Source of the DNA: Mangrovivirga halotolerans
GTDB lineage: Bacteria > Bacteroidota > Bacteroidia > Cytophagales > Cyclobacteriaceae
Direction: 5' to 3'
Length of the DNA stretch: 64,000 nt
Assembly (NCBI RefSeq): GCF_026241165.1
Contig: NZ_JAPFQN010000001.1
Span: 62,001 to 126,000, forward strand
The notes under the pieces were generated by a model. It was not told where the DNA came from. It was given only the letters and a program-made list of their open reading frames with translations, and made no database searches. Of this stretch, positions 32,541-42,483 are shown piece by piece (position 1 is the first letter of the stretch; each line of letters opens with the position of its first letter). Made by a program: the position numbers and the translations under genes.

Positions 32541-34505
32541 ATGCCCAAATTAAAATATATACTTCTACACTGTTTTTGTTTAATTATTATTTTCTCAAGT
32601 TGTTCAGATGACGAAAATTCACCTGAATTAACACTTGAAAATATTTTTATAGGAAACATTGAAATTATACCCGGACAACCAAATGAAAATATCCCTGTAG
32701 ATCGGTCTATTAATCTGATTTTCAGTAATTCAATTGATGCTACCACAATTGAATCTGCGGTCTCACTGACAACAAATGGATCGCAAGTTGCTTTTAATTA
32801 TAATGTTGGTTCCCAGGGATCAAATGTGAATATAACCCCGGTTGGTGCCTTGGAAAATAACCAGACATATTCACTTAATATAAATTCTAATTTAAGAGGA
32901 AGTCAGGGGCAATCAATTGAATCTGTAACCGTAGAATTCAAAACTTTAATGGGTAATATTGAAATTACAGAGGTATTTTTCGGATCTCAGGATGGTACCT
33001 CTGGAGGAACAATTAAAAATATACCACTAAACTTAAATGCTTCAATTAATTTCTCAGATCCGGTAAATCCTTCGGAATTCGAAAGTTCAGTTAATCTATC
33101 CGGCCCTTCCTCTCCTGCCCTTACTTTTAATTACAGCAATAATGATCAAACAGTAATGATCACTACAAGTAGTAAATTAAGATACCTTAACCGGTATAAT
33201 TTCACTATCGAAAGTGGTAATTTAGGATCACAGGGCGAACCGTTTGAAGGCTATAATGTAATTGTTGACACCAAAGTAGATTCCACCCTTAAATATCCTG
33301 AAATATCTGAAGAGGAATTATTAACTAAAGTCCAGGCCCAGACTTTTAAATACTTTTGGGATTTTGGGCACCCTAACTCAGGTCTTGCAAGAGAACGAAA
33401 TACTTCAGGTGACCTCGTGACAATAGGAGGTTCAGGTTTTGGAGTGATGTCAATATTAGCTGGCATAAATCGTGGATTTATAACTAGACAGGAAGGAATT
33501 ACACGCCTGGGGAAAATTGTTGATTTTCTCAGTACAGCGGATAGGTTTCATGGGGTCTGGCCACACTGGATGAATGGTATTACCGGAAACACAATACCTT
33601 TTAGCTCCAATGATGATGGAGGTGATATCGTTGAAACTGCATTCATGATTCAGGGCTTACTAACAGTCAGACAATATCTGGATCCACAAAACCCTGATGA
33701 AAAATCAATAATTGATAAAATCACTTTACTGTGGGAAGAAGTAGAATGGGATTGGTATACACAAGGAGAAAATTCTATCACATGGCATTGGTCTCCCAAT
33801 TATGATTTTGAAAAAAACCTTAAAGTAAGAGGTTGGAATGAAGCGTTGATCGTTTACGTATTAGCTGCCTCCTCTCCTACTCATTCTGTTACAGAAGAAG
33901 TTTATCATGAAGGTTGGGCGCGCTCTGGAGGTATTGTAAATGGAAATACCTATTTTAATATCATTTTACCTCTCGGAAATCAGCTTGGAGGACCATTATT
34001 CTTTGAACATTATTCATTTTTAGGACTTGACCCAAGAAATTTAACAGATCAATATGCTGATTACAATGAGCAAACAATTGCTCATACCTTGATCAACAGG
34101 GCATATTGCATCAGTAATCCTAAAAATTTTGTTGGCTATTCTCAACAAAGCTGGGGACTCACAGCTTCAGATAATCACCTTGGTTACTCCGCACATAGTC
34201 CAACCAATGATCTGGGAGTGATAACCCCTACAGCGGCTCTTTCTTCAATACCTTATACTCCACAAGAATCTATGGAAGTCTTAAAGTACTTCTACTTTAT
34301 TCTGGGGGATCGATTATGGGGAGAATATGGATTTTATGATGCCTTTAACTTTACTGAAAACTGGGTAGCATCTTCGTACCTGGCAATTGATCAGGGTCCA
34401 ATCATAGTAATGATCGAAAACCACAGATCTCAAATGTTATGGAATCTTTTTATGACTGATCAAGACATTCAAAACGGTTTAAATAAACTTGGATTTAATT
34501 ATTAG
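32541..34505 (+). CDS. GH144-type glucanase lipoprotein with two Ig-like domains
   Basis: The 654-residue protein has a lipobox IFSSC (Cys21), two Big_5-like Ig domains (about 45-130, INLIFSNSIDATTIESAVSL, and about 145-245) and an alpha/alpha-barrel catalytic domain (about 255-650) of the glycoamylase Pfam type that defines GH144. Signatures are TIGGSGFGVMSILAGI, RFHGVWPHWMNG, SSNDDGGDIVETAFMIQGLL and TWHWSPNYDF. Characterised GH144 enzymes cleave beta-1,2-glucan, either endo or releasing sophorose. Surface location and Ig spacers suit attack on polymer outside the cell. It is a paralogue of the next gene, separated by 6 nt. Confidence 0.88.
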   Translation: MPKLKYILLHCFCLIIIFSSCSDDENSPELTLENIFIGNIEIIPGQPNENIPVDRSINLIFSNSIDATTIESAVSLTTNGSQVAFNYNVGSQGSNVNITPVGALENNQTYSLNINSNLRGSQGQSIESVTVEFKTLMGNIEITEVFFGSQDGTSGGTIKNIPLNLNASINFSDPVNPSEFESSVNLSGPSSPALTFNYSNNDQTVMITTSSKLRYLNRYNFTIESGNLGSQGEPFEGYNVIVDTKVDSTLKYPEISEEELLTKVQAQTFKYFWDFGHPNSGLARERNTSGDLVTIGGSGFGVMSILAGINRGFITRQEGITRLGKIVDFLSTADRFHGVWPHWMNGITGNTIPFSSNDDGGDIVETAFMIQGLLTVRQYLDPQNPDEKSIIDKITLLWEEVEWDWYTQGENSITWHWSPNYDFEKNLKVRGWNEALIVYVLAASSPTHSVTEEVYHEGWARSGGIVNGNTYFNIILPLGNQLGGPLFFEHYSFLGLDPRNLTDQYADYNEQTIAHTLINRAYCISNPKNFVGYSQQSWGLTASDNHLGYSAHSPTNDLGVITPTAALSSIPYTPQESMEVLKYFYFILGDRLWGEYGFYDAFNFTENWVASSYLAIDQGPIIVMIENHRSQMLWNLFMTDQDIQNGLNKLGFNY

Positions 34506-34511
34506 TAATAA

Positions 34512-35912
34512 ATGAAAAAGAACAATCTCTATATTTTCGCAACTGTCTTACTAATTATCATTTCTGTGATATCTAGTTGTCAAGAATCAAAAAACAAGAG
34601 CGAAACTTCAAATTCTGAGGACACGGTCTCTTCTATCTCAGATGATTCATTATACAGGCTGATTCATTACCGTACTTTTCAATATTTCTGGGAAGGTGCT
34701 GAACCTAATTCTGGCATGGCAAGAGAAAGGCTTCATGTAGATGGTATTTATCCTCAGAATGATGCCCACATTGTTACTACAGGAGGCAGTGGTTTTGGAA
34801 TAATGGCAATTTTATCAGGTATTGAACAGGATTTCATAACAAGGAAAGAAGGTTTCCAAAGGTTAAACAAAATTGTATCATTTCTTGAATCCGCTGACAG
34901 GTTTCACGGCATATTTCCTCACTGGTTAAATGGTGAATCTGGAAAAGTAAAGCCATTCAGTAAATTTGACGACGGAGCTGATGGTGTAGAATCAGCCTTC
35001 CTGTTTCAAGGTCTTTTGACGGTTGGAGAATATTTCAAAGAAGGTAATAAAGAAGAAAAAGATCTGGTTGAAAGAATAAACAAACTCTGGGCAGAAGCAG
35101 AGTGGAATTGGTTCACAAAGGACGAAAATGTTCTATACTGGCATTGGTCTCCCAATGTTGGCTGGAAAATGAATCACCAGGTCCGAGGGTACAATGAATG
35201 CCTGATATATTATATTCTTGCGGCCTCCTCTCCTACTTATAGCATTGATCCCGAAGTCTACCACGAAGGTTGGGCAAGAGGGGGTGACATTAAATCAGAC
35301 CAGGTAACATATGGATACGAATTACCTCTAAAAAGCAATGGAGCACCTGTATATGGCGGCCCCTTGTTCTGGGCGCATTATTCTTATCTGGGTCTTGATC
35401 CCAATGGTCTTGAAGACCAATATGCTAATTACTGGAAACAAAATAAAAATCACACGTTGATTAACAGGCAATGGTGCATTGAAAACCCGGAAAACTTTGA
35501 AGGATATGGAGAAAATTGCTGGGGCCTGACTGCCAGTTACACCCGAAAAGAAGGAGGTGAAACAGGCTATAAAGCCCATGCTCCTGGCAGAGATAACGGA
35601 ACGATATCACCAACCGCTGCATTATCATCAATTCCTTATACTCCAGAATATTCAATGGAAACTATGAGAGGATTTTATGACCAATATGGAGATCAGCTTT
35701 TAGGACCATATGGTTTTTATGATGCATTTAACCCCGAACATGACTGGTTCATTCAAAGGTACCTGGCAATTGACCAGGGACCTATAGCTGTGATGATGGA
35801 AAATCACAAATCCGGCTTGCTCTGGAAGTTATTTATGCAAAATGAAGACATTCAAAAAGGGTTAAAAAAACTGGGATTCAAAAGTCCTCATTTTGACGAT
35901 AGTTCAAAATAA
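34512..35912 (+). CDS. GH144-type glucanase, lipoprotein paralogue without Ig domains
   Basis: The 466-residue protein has a lipobox VISSC (Cys23) and a short Ser/Glu linker, and then the same catalytic domain as its neighbour. It shows TTGGSGFGIMAILSGI, RFHGIFPHWLNG, KFDDGADGVESAFLFQGLL, YWHWSPNVGW, TISPTAALSSIPYTPE and LAIDQGPIAVMMENHKSGLL. The acidic cluster after FDDG is conserved in both copies. Lacking Ig domains, it may act closer to the membrane or on shorter chains than the larger copy (inference). The tandem arrangement suggests duplication followed by division into endo- and exo-acting enzymes. Confidence 0.88.
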   Translation: MKKNNLYIFATVLLIIISVISSCQESKNKSETSNSEDTVSSISDDSLYRLIHYRTFQYFWEGAEPNSGMARERLHVDGIYPQNDAHIVTTGGSGFGIMAILSGIEQDFITRKEGFQRLNKIVSFLESADRFHGIFPHWLNGESGKVKPFSKFDDGADGVESAFLFQGLLTVGEYFKEGNKEEKDLVERINKLWAEAEWNWFTKDENVLYWHWSPNVGWKMNHQVRGYNECLIYYILAASSPTYSIDPEVYHEGWARGGDIKSDQVTYGYELPLKSNGAPVYGGPLFWAHYSYLGLDPNGLEDQYANYWKQNKNHTLINRQWCIENPENFEGYGENCWGLTASYTRKEGGETGYKAHAPGRDNGTISPTAALSSIPYTPEYSMETMRGFYDQYGDQLLGPYGFYDAFNPEHDWFIQRYLAIDQGPIAVMMENHKSGLLWKLFMQNEDIQKGLKKLGFKSPHFDDSSK

Positions 35913-35945
35913 AAATATACTGTTTGACATTTAAAAACCGAGAAA

Positions 35946-38276
35946 ATGAAAAAAGTATCATTAATTATAATCGGAATAGCGCTGGCATCTTTCCTGATAG
36001 GTGTCCTGGCATTTCAGGATTCTTCTGATGAAGCAGGCCGATATGATGCGAAGATCGATTCACTTATGAACTTAATGACAATCGATGAGAAGATTGGACA
36101 GCTAAATTTACCAGCTGCAGGAGATATCAGCACCGGCCTTGCTCAAAGTTCGGGTATTGCTGTAAAAATTAAGGAAGGAAAGGTAGGTGGCTTATTTAAT
36201 ATCAGGGGACTAGATAAAATCAGGGAGGCCCAACGGGTGGCTGTTGAAGAAAGTCGTTTGGGAATACCCTTGATCTTTGCTATGGACGTAATTCATGGTT
36301 ACAAAACAGTTTTCCCTATACCTATCGGACTATCCTGTACCTGGGATATGGATATGATCAGAGAATCTGCAAGAATAGCTGCCAATGAAGCTACTGCAGA
36401 TGGTATAGCCTGGACATTTTCTCCAATGGTAGATATCTCACGGGATCCCAGGTGGGGCAGAATTGCAGAAGGCGTGGGAGAAGATCCATATCTCGGATAT
36501 CAAATATCCTACGCCATGGTTAAGGGGTACCAGAGTGATGACCTGACAAAAAACAATACGATGATGGCTTGTGTAAAGCATTTTGCTTTATACGGTGCTT
36601 CTGAAGCTGGCAGAGATTACAACACTGTAGATATGAGTAGAATAAGGATGTTCAATGAATATTTACCTCCCTACAAAGGAGCTGTTGATGCAGGAGTGGG
36701 AAGTGTAATGGCCTCTTTTAATGAAATCGACGGTATTCCTGCAACCGGAAATAAGTGGCTGATGACAGATCTGTTAAGAGAACGATGGGGATTTGATGGG
36801 TTTATCGTCACTGATTATACTGGGATAAATGAAATGATCGCTCATGGAATGGGAGATCTTCAACAAGTATCAGCATTAGCGCTAAAAGCAGGTATCGATA
36901 TGGATATGGTAGGCGAAGGTTTTCTTACTACATTGAAAAAATCACTTGAGGAAGGAAAAATTAAGGAAGAAGATATTGATAAGGCTTGCCGAAGAATTCT
37001 GGAAGCAAAATATATGCTGGGACTTTTTGATGATCCGTATAAATACATGGATGAGAATCGTTCAAAGACAGAAATCTTCACTGAAGAGAACAGAAAAAAA
37101 GCCAGGGAGATCGCTGCAAATTCCTTTGTGCTACTCAAAAATGACAATAATACATTACCATTAGCAAAAGAAGGCACGATAGCTCTCATCGGTCCAATGG
37201 CTGATAATAGAGAAAACATGCCAGGAACCTGGAGTGTAGCTGCAGATTTTAAGAATAGTGTTTCTGTCCTGGACGGATTAAAAAATGTTGTCGGTTCCGA
37301 CGTGGAAATTCTTACAGCCAGGGGAGCTAACTTTGTCAAAGACCCCAAGCTAGATGAAAGGATTAGTGTCTTCGGAAAGCCAACTTACAGAGATTCCCGT
37401 TCCGAAGAAGAAATGATTAAAGAAGCAGTGGAAATAGCAGATAAATCGGATGTTATTGTTGCGGCTATTGGAGAATCTTCCGAAATGTCGGGAGAAAGTT
37501 CTAGCAGGACATCAATTAAAATACCTAAGACACAAAGAAATTTGTTGAAAGAATTACTTAAAACAGGCAAACCGGTAATTCTGGTAGTATTTACCGGAAG
37601 ACCTCTAGATTTGAGCTGGGAAGATGAAAATGTTCCGGCAATACTCAATGTCTGGTTTGGAGGAACAGAAACAGGGAATGCGATAGCAGATGTCTTATTT
37701 GGTGATGTAAATCCTTCGGGAAAGCTTTCAGTTACCTTTCCAAGAAATATTGGCCAGGTACCTATTTTCTACAACCATAAAAATACAGGTCGTCCTATTA
37801 CCAAGGAATGGTTTCAAAAATTCAAATCCAATTACCTCGATGTTCCAAATACACCTCTTTACCCATTTGGATATGGCCTCAGCTATACAAATTTTGAATA
37901 TAGTGATATGTCATTAAGTTCGACTGATTTAACCGGAGATGCTTCTTTGGAAGTCAGCGTTCAGGTAACAAATTCAGGTCCTAAAGATGGCGCGGAGGTA
38001 GTACAACTATATATCCGGGATATGGTAGGATCTACCACAAGGCCTGTAAAGGAATTGAAAAAGTTTGAAAAAATTTTCCTCAAAGCCGGAGAAAGCCGTG
38101 AGGTAAAATTTAATCTGACAACAAAGGATTTGGAATATTATACTTATCCGGATTCTGATAGTGGAAAGGAGCTTGTGAAAATATGGGAACCAGGAGAATT
38201 TGAAATAATGATCGGAACAAACTCAGCTGACACTCAATCAGAAATGATAACCTGGAATAAAAAGAGTTCAAAATAA
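35946..38276 (+). CDS. GH3 beta-glucosidase
   Basis: The 776-residue protein has a signal peptide without a lipobox Cys, pointing to the periplasm. The GH3 N-terminal barrel shows GVGEDPYLGYQISYAMVKGY, CVKHFALYGASEAGRDYN and the nucleophile region GFDGFIVTDYTGINEM. The alpha/beta sandwich (IALIGPMADNRENMPGTWS, VIVAAIGESSEMSGESSSR, with its acid/base region) and the C-terminal fibronectin-type III domain (VQVTNSGPKDGAEVVQLYI) follow. Length and order match BglX-type enzymes. With GH144 it would split beta-1,2-linked disaccharide (sophorose) to glucose; the linkage is inferred from context only. Confidence 0.94.
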   Translation: MKKVSLIIIGIALASFLIGVLAFQDSSDEAGRYDAKIDSLMNLMTIDEKIGQLNLPAAGDISTGLAQSSGIAVKIKEGKVGGLFNIRGLDKIREAQRVAVEESRLGIPLIFAMDVIHGYKTVFPIPIGLSCTWDMDMIRESARIAANEATADGIAWTFSPMVDISRDPRWGRIAEGVGEDPYLGYQISYAMVKGYQSDDLTKNNTMMACVKHFALYGASEAGRDYNTVDMSRIRMFNEYLPPYKGAVDAGVGSVMASFNEIDGIPATGNKWLMTDLLRERWGFDGFIVTDYTGINEMIAHGMGDLQQVSALALKAGIDMDMVGEGFLTTLKKSLEEGKIKEEDIDKACRRILEAKYMLGLFDDPYKYMDENRSKTEIFTEENRKKAREIAANSFVLLKNDNNTLPLAKEGTIALIGPMADNRENMPGTWSVAADFKNSVSVLDGLKNVVGSDVEILTARGANFVKDPKLDERISVFGKPTYRDSRSEEEMIKEAVEIADKSDVIVAAIGESSEMSGESSSRTSIKIPKTQRNLLKELLKTGKPVILVVFTGRPLDLSWEDENVPAILNVWFGGTETGNAIADVLFGDVNPSGKLSVTFPRNIGQVPIFYNHKNTGRPITKEWFQKFKSNYLDVPNTPLYPFGYGLSYTNFEYSDMSLSSTDLTGDASLEVSVQVTNSGPKDGAEVVQLYIRDMVGSTTRPVKELKKFEKIFLKAGESREVKFNLTTKDLEYYTYPDSDSGKELVKIWEPGEFEIMIGTNSADTQSEMITWNKKSSK

Positions 38277-38287
38277 TGGTAGTACAG

Positions 38288-38314
38288 GGATACCCGATTT
38301 GGGTATCCTTTTTT
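38288..38314 (+). terminator. Intrinsic terminator after GH3 gene
   Basis: GGATACCC and GGGTATCC form a perfect 8-bp stem with loop GATTT, followed by six T. It lies 12 bases after the GH3 stop and 21 bases before the GH2 start, inside the locus. Complete or partial termination here would lower expression of GH2, sulfatase and esterase. Confidence 0.88.
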
Positions 38315-38334
38315 CTAAAAATTCAGGTATTTCC

Positions 38335-40845
38335 ATGAATAAAAAAATTCATATTATTTGCTTATACCTACTAAGCATCTGTTTCTCGGATGTTATAGCT
38401 CAGAAAATGCTATTTAATTCCAATTGGATGTTTAGTATTTCCGATACCACAAATTGGCGCTCCGTTCAAATACCACATACATGGAATCGATTGGACCCAT
38501 ATGATGACCAGGAAGGATATTACAGAGGACTAGGCTGGTATAAAAAAACATTTAGCACTGACAGCTTATGGTCGGAAAAATCAATTACTTTACGTTTTGA
38601 GGGGGTTAACCAGGTAGCTACAGTCTATCTAAACAATAAAGAAATATATCAACATATTGGGGGATACACATCTTTTAATGTTCCATTAGAAAAACTTAGA
38701 CTAAAAGAAAAAAATGAACTGCTGATAAAGGTAGATAACTCCCATGATCCTGACATAATTCCTTTAAAAGGGGATTTTAATTTCTATGGTGGAATGTACC
38801 GGGATATATGGATCTTATTAAATAATAAGATCCATTTTACAGAATCAAATCTGGGATCAACCGCAGTAAAAATAACACCGGAAGTAGTAAATAAAAGTGG
38901 TCTGATAAACTTATCAGGACAGATCACTAATCAATCAAATGAAGCAAAAAACCTTTATTTAATAAGCACTTTAGTTGATCGATTCGGAAAAGAAGTAATT
39001 AATAAAAAGCAAAAATTATCAATAATTGTAGGGTTAAATGATTTTTCCGAAACTCTGAAGATAAAAAGTCCGGTTTTGTGGTCTCCTGAAAATCCTTATC
39101 TCTATCAACTTAAAACCACAATAACAGATGATAAAGGAAACATTTTTGATGATTTCACACATCCTGTTGGTTTCCGATATTTTAGATTTGATCCGAACTC
39201 AGGTTTCTACCTGAATGGCAAACCTGCGAAACTCATTGGGGCTAATCGTCACCAGGACTATTTAGACCAGGGAAATGCTATTAATAACGACCATCATTTC
39301 AGAGATTTAAAATTACTTAAAGAAATGGGCGCTAATTTTTACCGAACTGCCCATTACCCTCAAGATCCTGCTGTTCTTGAAGCCTGTGATAAACTGGGAC
39401 TGATCGTTACAATGGAAATTCCTCTAGATCATGATATAACAGATTCTAAAGAGTTTTATGAAAATTCTGAGCATATGCTTCAGGAAATGATCCATCAGTA
39501 TTATAACCATCCTAGCATCCTGGTCTGGGCGTATATGAATGAGATGTTTCTGGGAAGGAACCTTAAAAAAGATAGTGCTAAGATTTATCAAATAGTCGAT
39601 TTTGCCAAAAAACTAGATTCAATCGCCAGAAATACTGATCCAACCAGATACACAATGATTCCAAATCATGGTGACCTGGAAATATATCATTCAACAGGGT
39701 TAACTGATATTCCAATGATTGTGGGATGGAACTTATACTATGGTTGGTATGCAGAAGGGTTTGAAGGTTTTACGAAATTTCTTAATAAAGCCCATGCAAA
39801 AATACCTGACAAACCCATGATCGTAACGGAATACGGTGCAGGTGCTGATCCCCGGATTTTTTCAAATGATCCGATCCGTTTTGATTTTTCAGTGGATTGG
39901 GAAAGTAAGTTTCACTTTTCGCATATTAATCAAATTAAAAACATTCCCTTTTTATCAGGTGCCGCTGTCTGGAATTTATTTGATTTTGGAAGTGAATCAA
40001 GGAATGATGCTGTCCCAGGTGTGAACAACAAAGGATTGATGACTTTTGATCGCAAACCGAAAGATTCCTATTTTATTTATCAGTCAAAATTATCAAACCA
40101 GCCATATCTTAAAATTCTGGGCAATTCACGAATAAAATATCCCTCCAACCACAAAATCCCTGTTTCAATTGTAACTAACTTAAGTAGCGTTACACTGTAT
40201 GCCAACGATGAACTTATTAGTACAAAAAATGTGGAAAATGGATTAGTAACATGGGAGTTAGATAAAAAGCCTGCTGGGCGACTTCTTTTGGAAGCAAACT
40301 CTATTGCCGGAGATTCAAATATTGTTGACGTTCATCAAATTGAGCTTATAACGACAAATTTTTACGAGGGCGCTAATAAAATTGCAATTAATGCAGGATC
40401 AACATTTTATTTTTATGATGACAAAACCGGCGTATTATGGCTTCCTGACCAGGAATACACACCTGATAATGTTTTCGGTTATGTGGGTGGTGAATTTTAC
40501 AGACCACGTGACAGAGGAATCGGAACAGACAAAAATATAATCAACACCAGGATAGACCCTGTTTATCAAACACAAAATCAAGGTCTTAAAACCTACCAAA
40601 TCAATTGCCCTGCAGGCTATTACAAGGTAGAATTATTATTTTCCAGATTGAATTCTTCTGACATCCAGAATTTAAATATTCTGGTTAATAACACCCCTGT
40701 ATTGATAGAAAAAACTAACAAGAAATATTATCCAATCAATGCGGTAACTAATATCTACACAAGGTCTGATATTATTATAAAATTCCCTTCTGATACCAGG
40801 GAAGATTCATTTGTAAATGGAATTAAAATAACCAAACTGAACTAA
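38335..40845 (+). CDS. GH2 beta-galactosidase/beta-glucuronidase-like enzyme with malectin-like C-terminus
   Basis: I chose the ATG at 38335. The frame is open from a TTG at 38299, but that extension would be encoded by the terminator hairpin, and the ATG gives a proper signal peptide (MNKKIHIICLYLLSICFSDVIAQ). The 836-residue protein has a sugar-binding jellyroll (VATVYLNNKEIYQHIGGYTS), an immunoglobulin-like domain and a TIM barrel. The barrel carries the acid/base Glu in VWAYMNEMF and the nucleophile Glu in MIVTEYGAGADPR. A malectin-like beta domain follows (about 680-836, KIAINAGSTFYFYDD, YKVELLFSRLN). It removes a terminal beta-sugar; which sugar is not visible from sequence. Confidence 0.92.
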   Translation: MNKKIHIICLYLLSICFSDVIAQKMLFNSNWMFSISDTTNWRSVQIPHTWNRLDPYDDQEGYYRGLGWYKKTFSTDSLWSEKSITLRFEGVNQVATVYLNNKEIYQHIGGYTSFNVPLEKLRLKEKNELLIKVDNSHDPDIIPLKGDFNFYGGMYRDIWILLNNKIHFTESNLGSTAVKITPEVVNKSGLINLSGQITNQSNEAKNLYLISTLVDRFGKEVINKKQKLSIIVGLNDFSETLKIKSPVLWSPENPYLYQLKTTITDDKGNIFDDFTHPVGFRYFRFDPNSGFYLNGKPAKLIGANRHQDYLDQGNAINNDHHFRDLKLLKEMGANFYRTAHYPQDPAVLEACDKLGLIVTMEIPLDHDITDSKEFYENSEHMLQEMIHQYYNHPSILVWAYMNEMFLGRNLKKDSAKIYQIVDFAKKLDSIARNTDPTRYTMIPNHGDLEIYHSTGLTDIPMIVGWNLYYGWYAEGFEGFTKFLNKAHAKIPDKPMIVTEYGAGADPRIFSNDPIRFDFSVDWESKFHFSHINQIKNIPFLSGAAVWNLFDFGSESRNDAVPGVNNKGLMTFDRKPKDSYFIYQSKLSNQPYLKILGNSRIKYPSNHKIPVSIVTNLSSVTLYANDELISTKNVENGLVTWELDKKPAGRLLLEANSIAGDSNIVDVHQIELITTNFYEGANKIAINAGSTFYFYDDKTGVLWLPDQEYTPDNVFGYVGGEFYRPRDRGIGTDKNIINTRIDPVYQTQNQGLKTYQINCPAGYYKVELLFSRLNSSDIQNLNILVNNTPVLIEKTNKKYYPINAVTNIYTRSDIIIKFPSDTREDSFVNGIKITKLN

Positions 40846-40856
40846 ACACTCTAATC

Positions 40857-42407
40857 ATGAAAACTGATTTAATGAAATATTTTACTCTACTGCTGGCTGT
40901 AGTTCTTATATCATGTGGAAAATCAGAAACAATAGAGGAGTCTAACGAACCAGGTTCTAGCGATAAGCAAAAAAACTTAACCCTCAACAAAATTGATTCA
41001 GTTTCTAAACCCAAAAATGTAGTATTTATTTTAAGTGATGATCACAGATACGATTTTATGGGTTTTACTGGTAAAGTACCTTTTCTGGAAACTCCAAATA
41101 TGGACAGAATGGGAACGAAAGGAGTGCATTTTAAAAATGCATTTGTAACTACTTCTTTATGCTCACCAAGCCGGGCCTCAATTCTTACAGGCCAATTCTC
41201 GCATCATCATGGTGTCGTTGATAATCAGTCTGCGGTAGCTGACTCAGTTACCTTTTTCCCACAATATCTTCAGGAAGCTGGTTATAAGACAGGATACGTC
41301 GGAAAATGGCATATGGGGGAACATCATGCAGGTGCCAGACCGGGCTTTGATTACTGGGTTAGCTTTCGTGGACAGGGTGTTTATTACAATCCAACACTAA
41401 ATGTCAATGGAACAGAAAAAGTATATTCTGATAGTTCATATATCACGGATCTCATTACAGAATACAGTCTGGATTTTTTGAAGGAGCAAAATAACCAGCA
41501 ACCTTTCTTTCTTTATGTCTCACATAAAGGTGTTCATTCAGAATTTCAGCCGGCAGAAAGGCATGCTGATGAATATGCAGGTAAAGACCCTCAATATCCA
41601 CCAACCATGAATCCGAAGGTTACCGGATCATCCGATATCTATTACAATTACGAAGATGTTCCGAAATGGGTAAAAGAACAGCGCTACAGCTGGCATGGTG
41701 TCGATTACATGTACCATGGTCAAATAAAGTTTGATGATTTTTACAGAAGGTATCTGGAAACACTACTCTCGGTTGATGAAAGCATAGGTGAAATTCTGGA
41801 TTATCTGGAAGAAGAAGGTTTGTTAGAAAACACAATAGTTTTCTACATGGGAGATAATGGATTTTCATTTGGAGAGCATGGCCTGATCGATAAAAGACAT
41901 GCTTATGAGGAATCCATCCGAGTTCCTCTCCTATTGTATGGGGCCCAACATATGGGTGAAGAAGGAAAAGATATCGAAAAAATGGTTCAGAATATTGATA
42001 TAGCCCCATCTATTTTACACATGGCGGGATTAGATAAACCTGAAAATATGGATGGAAAATCATTTGTACCACTTCTTCACGGTCAGGAAATTGATTGGAG
42101 AGAAAGAATCTATTATGAATACTTTTGGGAACGACCTTTTCCACAAACTCCTACTACTTATGCAGTTAGAACAGATAAGTATAAATACATCCGTTATCAT
42201 GGGATTTGGGATATAAACGAACTATATAATCTTGAAGAAGATCCCTGGGAGGCCAACAATTTGATAAGGAATCCGGAATATAAAGAAATAGCTAAAAATT
42301 TAAATCAAGACTTGTTCGAATGGTTGAAAGAAACCAATGGTCTTCATATACCTGTAAGAAAAGACTATGGGACTAAAATTGATCACAAATACAAAGGTAC
42401 CTACTAG
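40857..42407 (+). CDS. FGly-dependent sulfatase lipoprotein
   Basis: The 516-residue protein has a lipobox VLISC (Cys20) and the sulfatase core. Metal-site NVVFILSDDHRYDFMG is followed by TTSLCSPSRASILTG, in which Cys102 of CxPSR is the residue converted to formylglycine; the Ser/Pro/Ser/Arg positions all match. VGKWHMGEHH and FYMGDNGFSFGEHGLIDKRH complete the site. It hydrolyses sulfate esters, most likely on glycan at the surface or in the periplasm. A maturing enzyme (anaerobic SME or FGE) is not in this window. Subfamily, and thus the sulfated sugar, needs a database comparison. It lies 11 nt after GH2. Confidence 0.92.
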   Translation: MKTDLMKYFTLLLAVVLISCGKSETIEESNEPGSSDKQKNLTLNKIDSVSKPKNVVFILSDDHRYDFMGFTGKVPFLETPNMDRMGTKGVHFKNAFVTTSLCSPSRASILTGQFSHHHGVVDNQSAVADSVTFFPQYLQEAGYKTGYVGKWHMGEHHAGARPGFDYWVSFRGQGVYYNPTLNVNGTEKVYSDSSYITDLITEYSLDFLKEQNNQQPFFLYVSHKGVHSEFQPAERHADEYAGKDPQYPPTMNPKVTGSSDIYYNYEDVPKWVKEQRYSWHGVDYMYHGQIKFDDFYRRYLETLLSVDESIGEILDYLEEEGLLENTIVFYMGDNGFSFGEHGLIDKRHAYEESIRVPLLLYGAQHMGEEGKDIEKMVQNIDIAPSILHMAGLDKPENMDGKSFVPLLHGQEIDWRERIYYEYFWERPFPQTPTTYAVRTDKYKYIRYHGIWDINELYNLEEDPWEANNLIRNPEYKEIAKNLNQDLFEWLKETNGLHIPVRKDYGTKIDHKYKGTY

Positions 42408-42451
42408 TAGGTTGTCACTTATAAGGTGATTTATGTTTATTTAGGTTTAGG

Positions 42452-42478
42452 ATCCCCGGTTTCTCCGGGGATTCTTTA
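42452..42478 (+). terminator. Hairpin between sulfatase and esterase genes
   Basis: ATCCCCGG and CCGGGGAT form a perfect 8-bp GC-rich stem with loop TTTCT, followed by TCTTT. The T tract is short, so termination may be partial. It ends 6 bases before the esterase start. Confidence 0.7.
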
Positions 42479-42483
42479 AAAAA

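Noticed and set aside
36860-37348. 162-codon minus-strand frame in the GH3 gene
   Set aside because: Shadow of a long, motif-complete GH3 frame; no signal or domain of its own.
38299-38334. TTG start for the GH2 gene
   Set aside because: The extension is encoded by a terminator stem and T tract; the ATG at 38335 gives a proper signal peptide.
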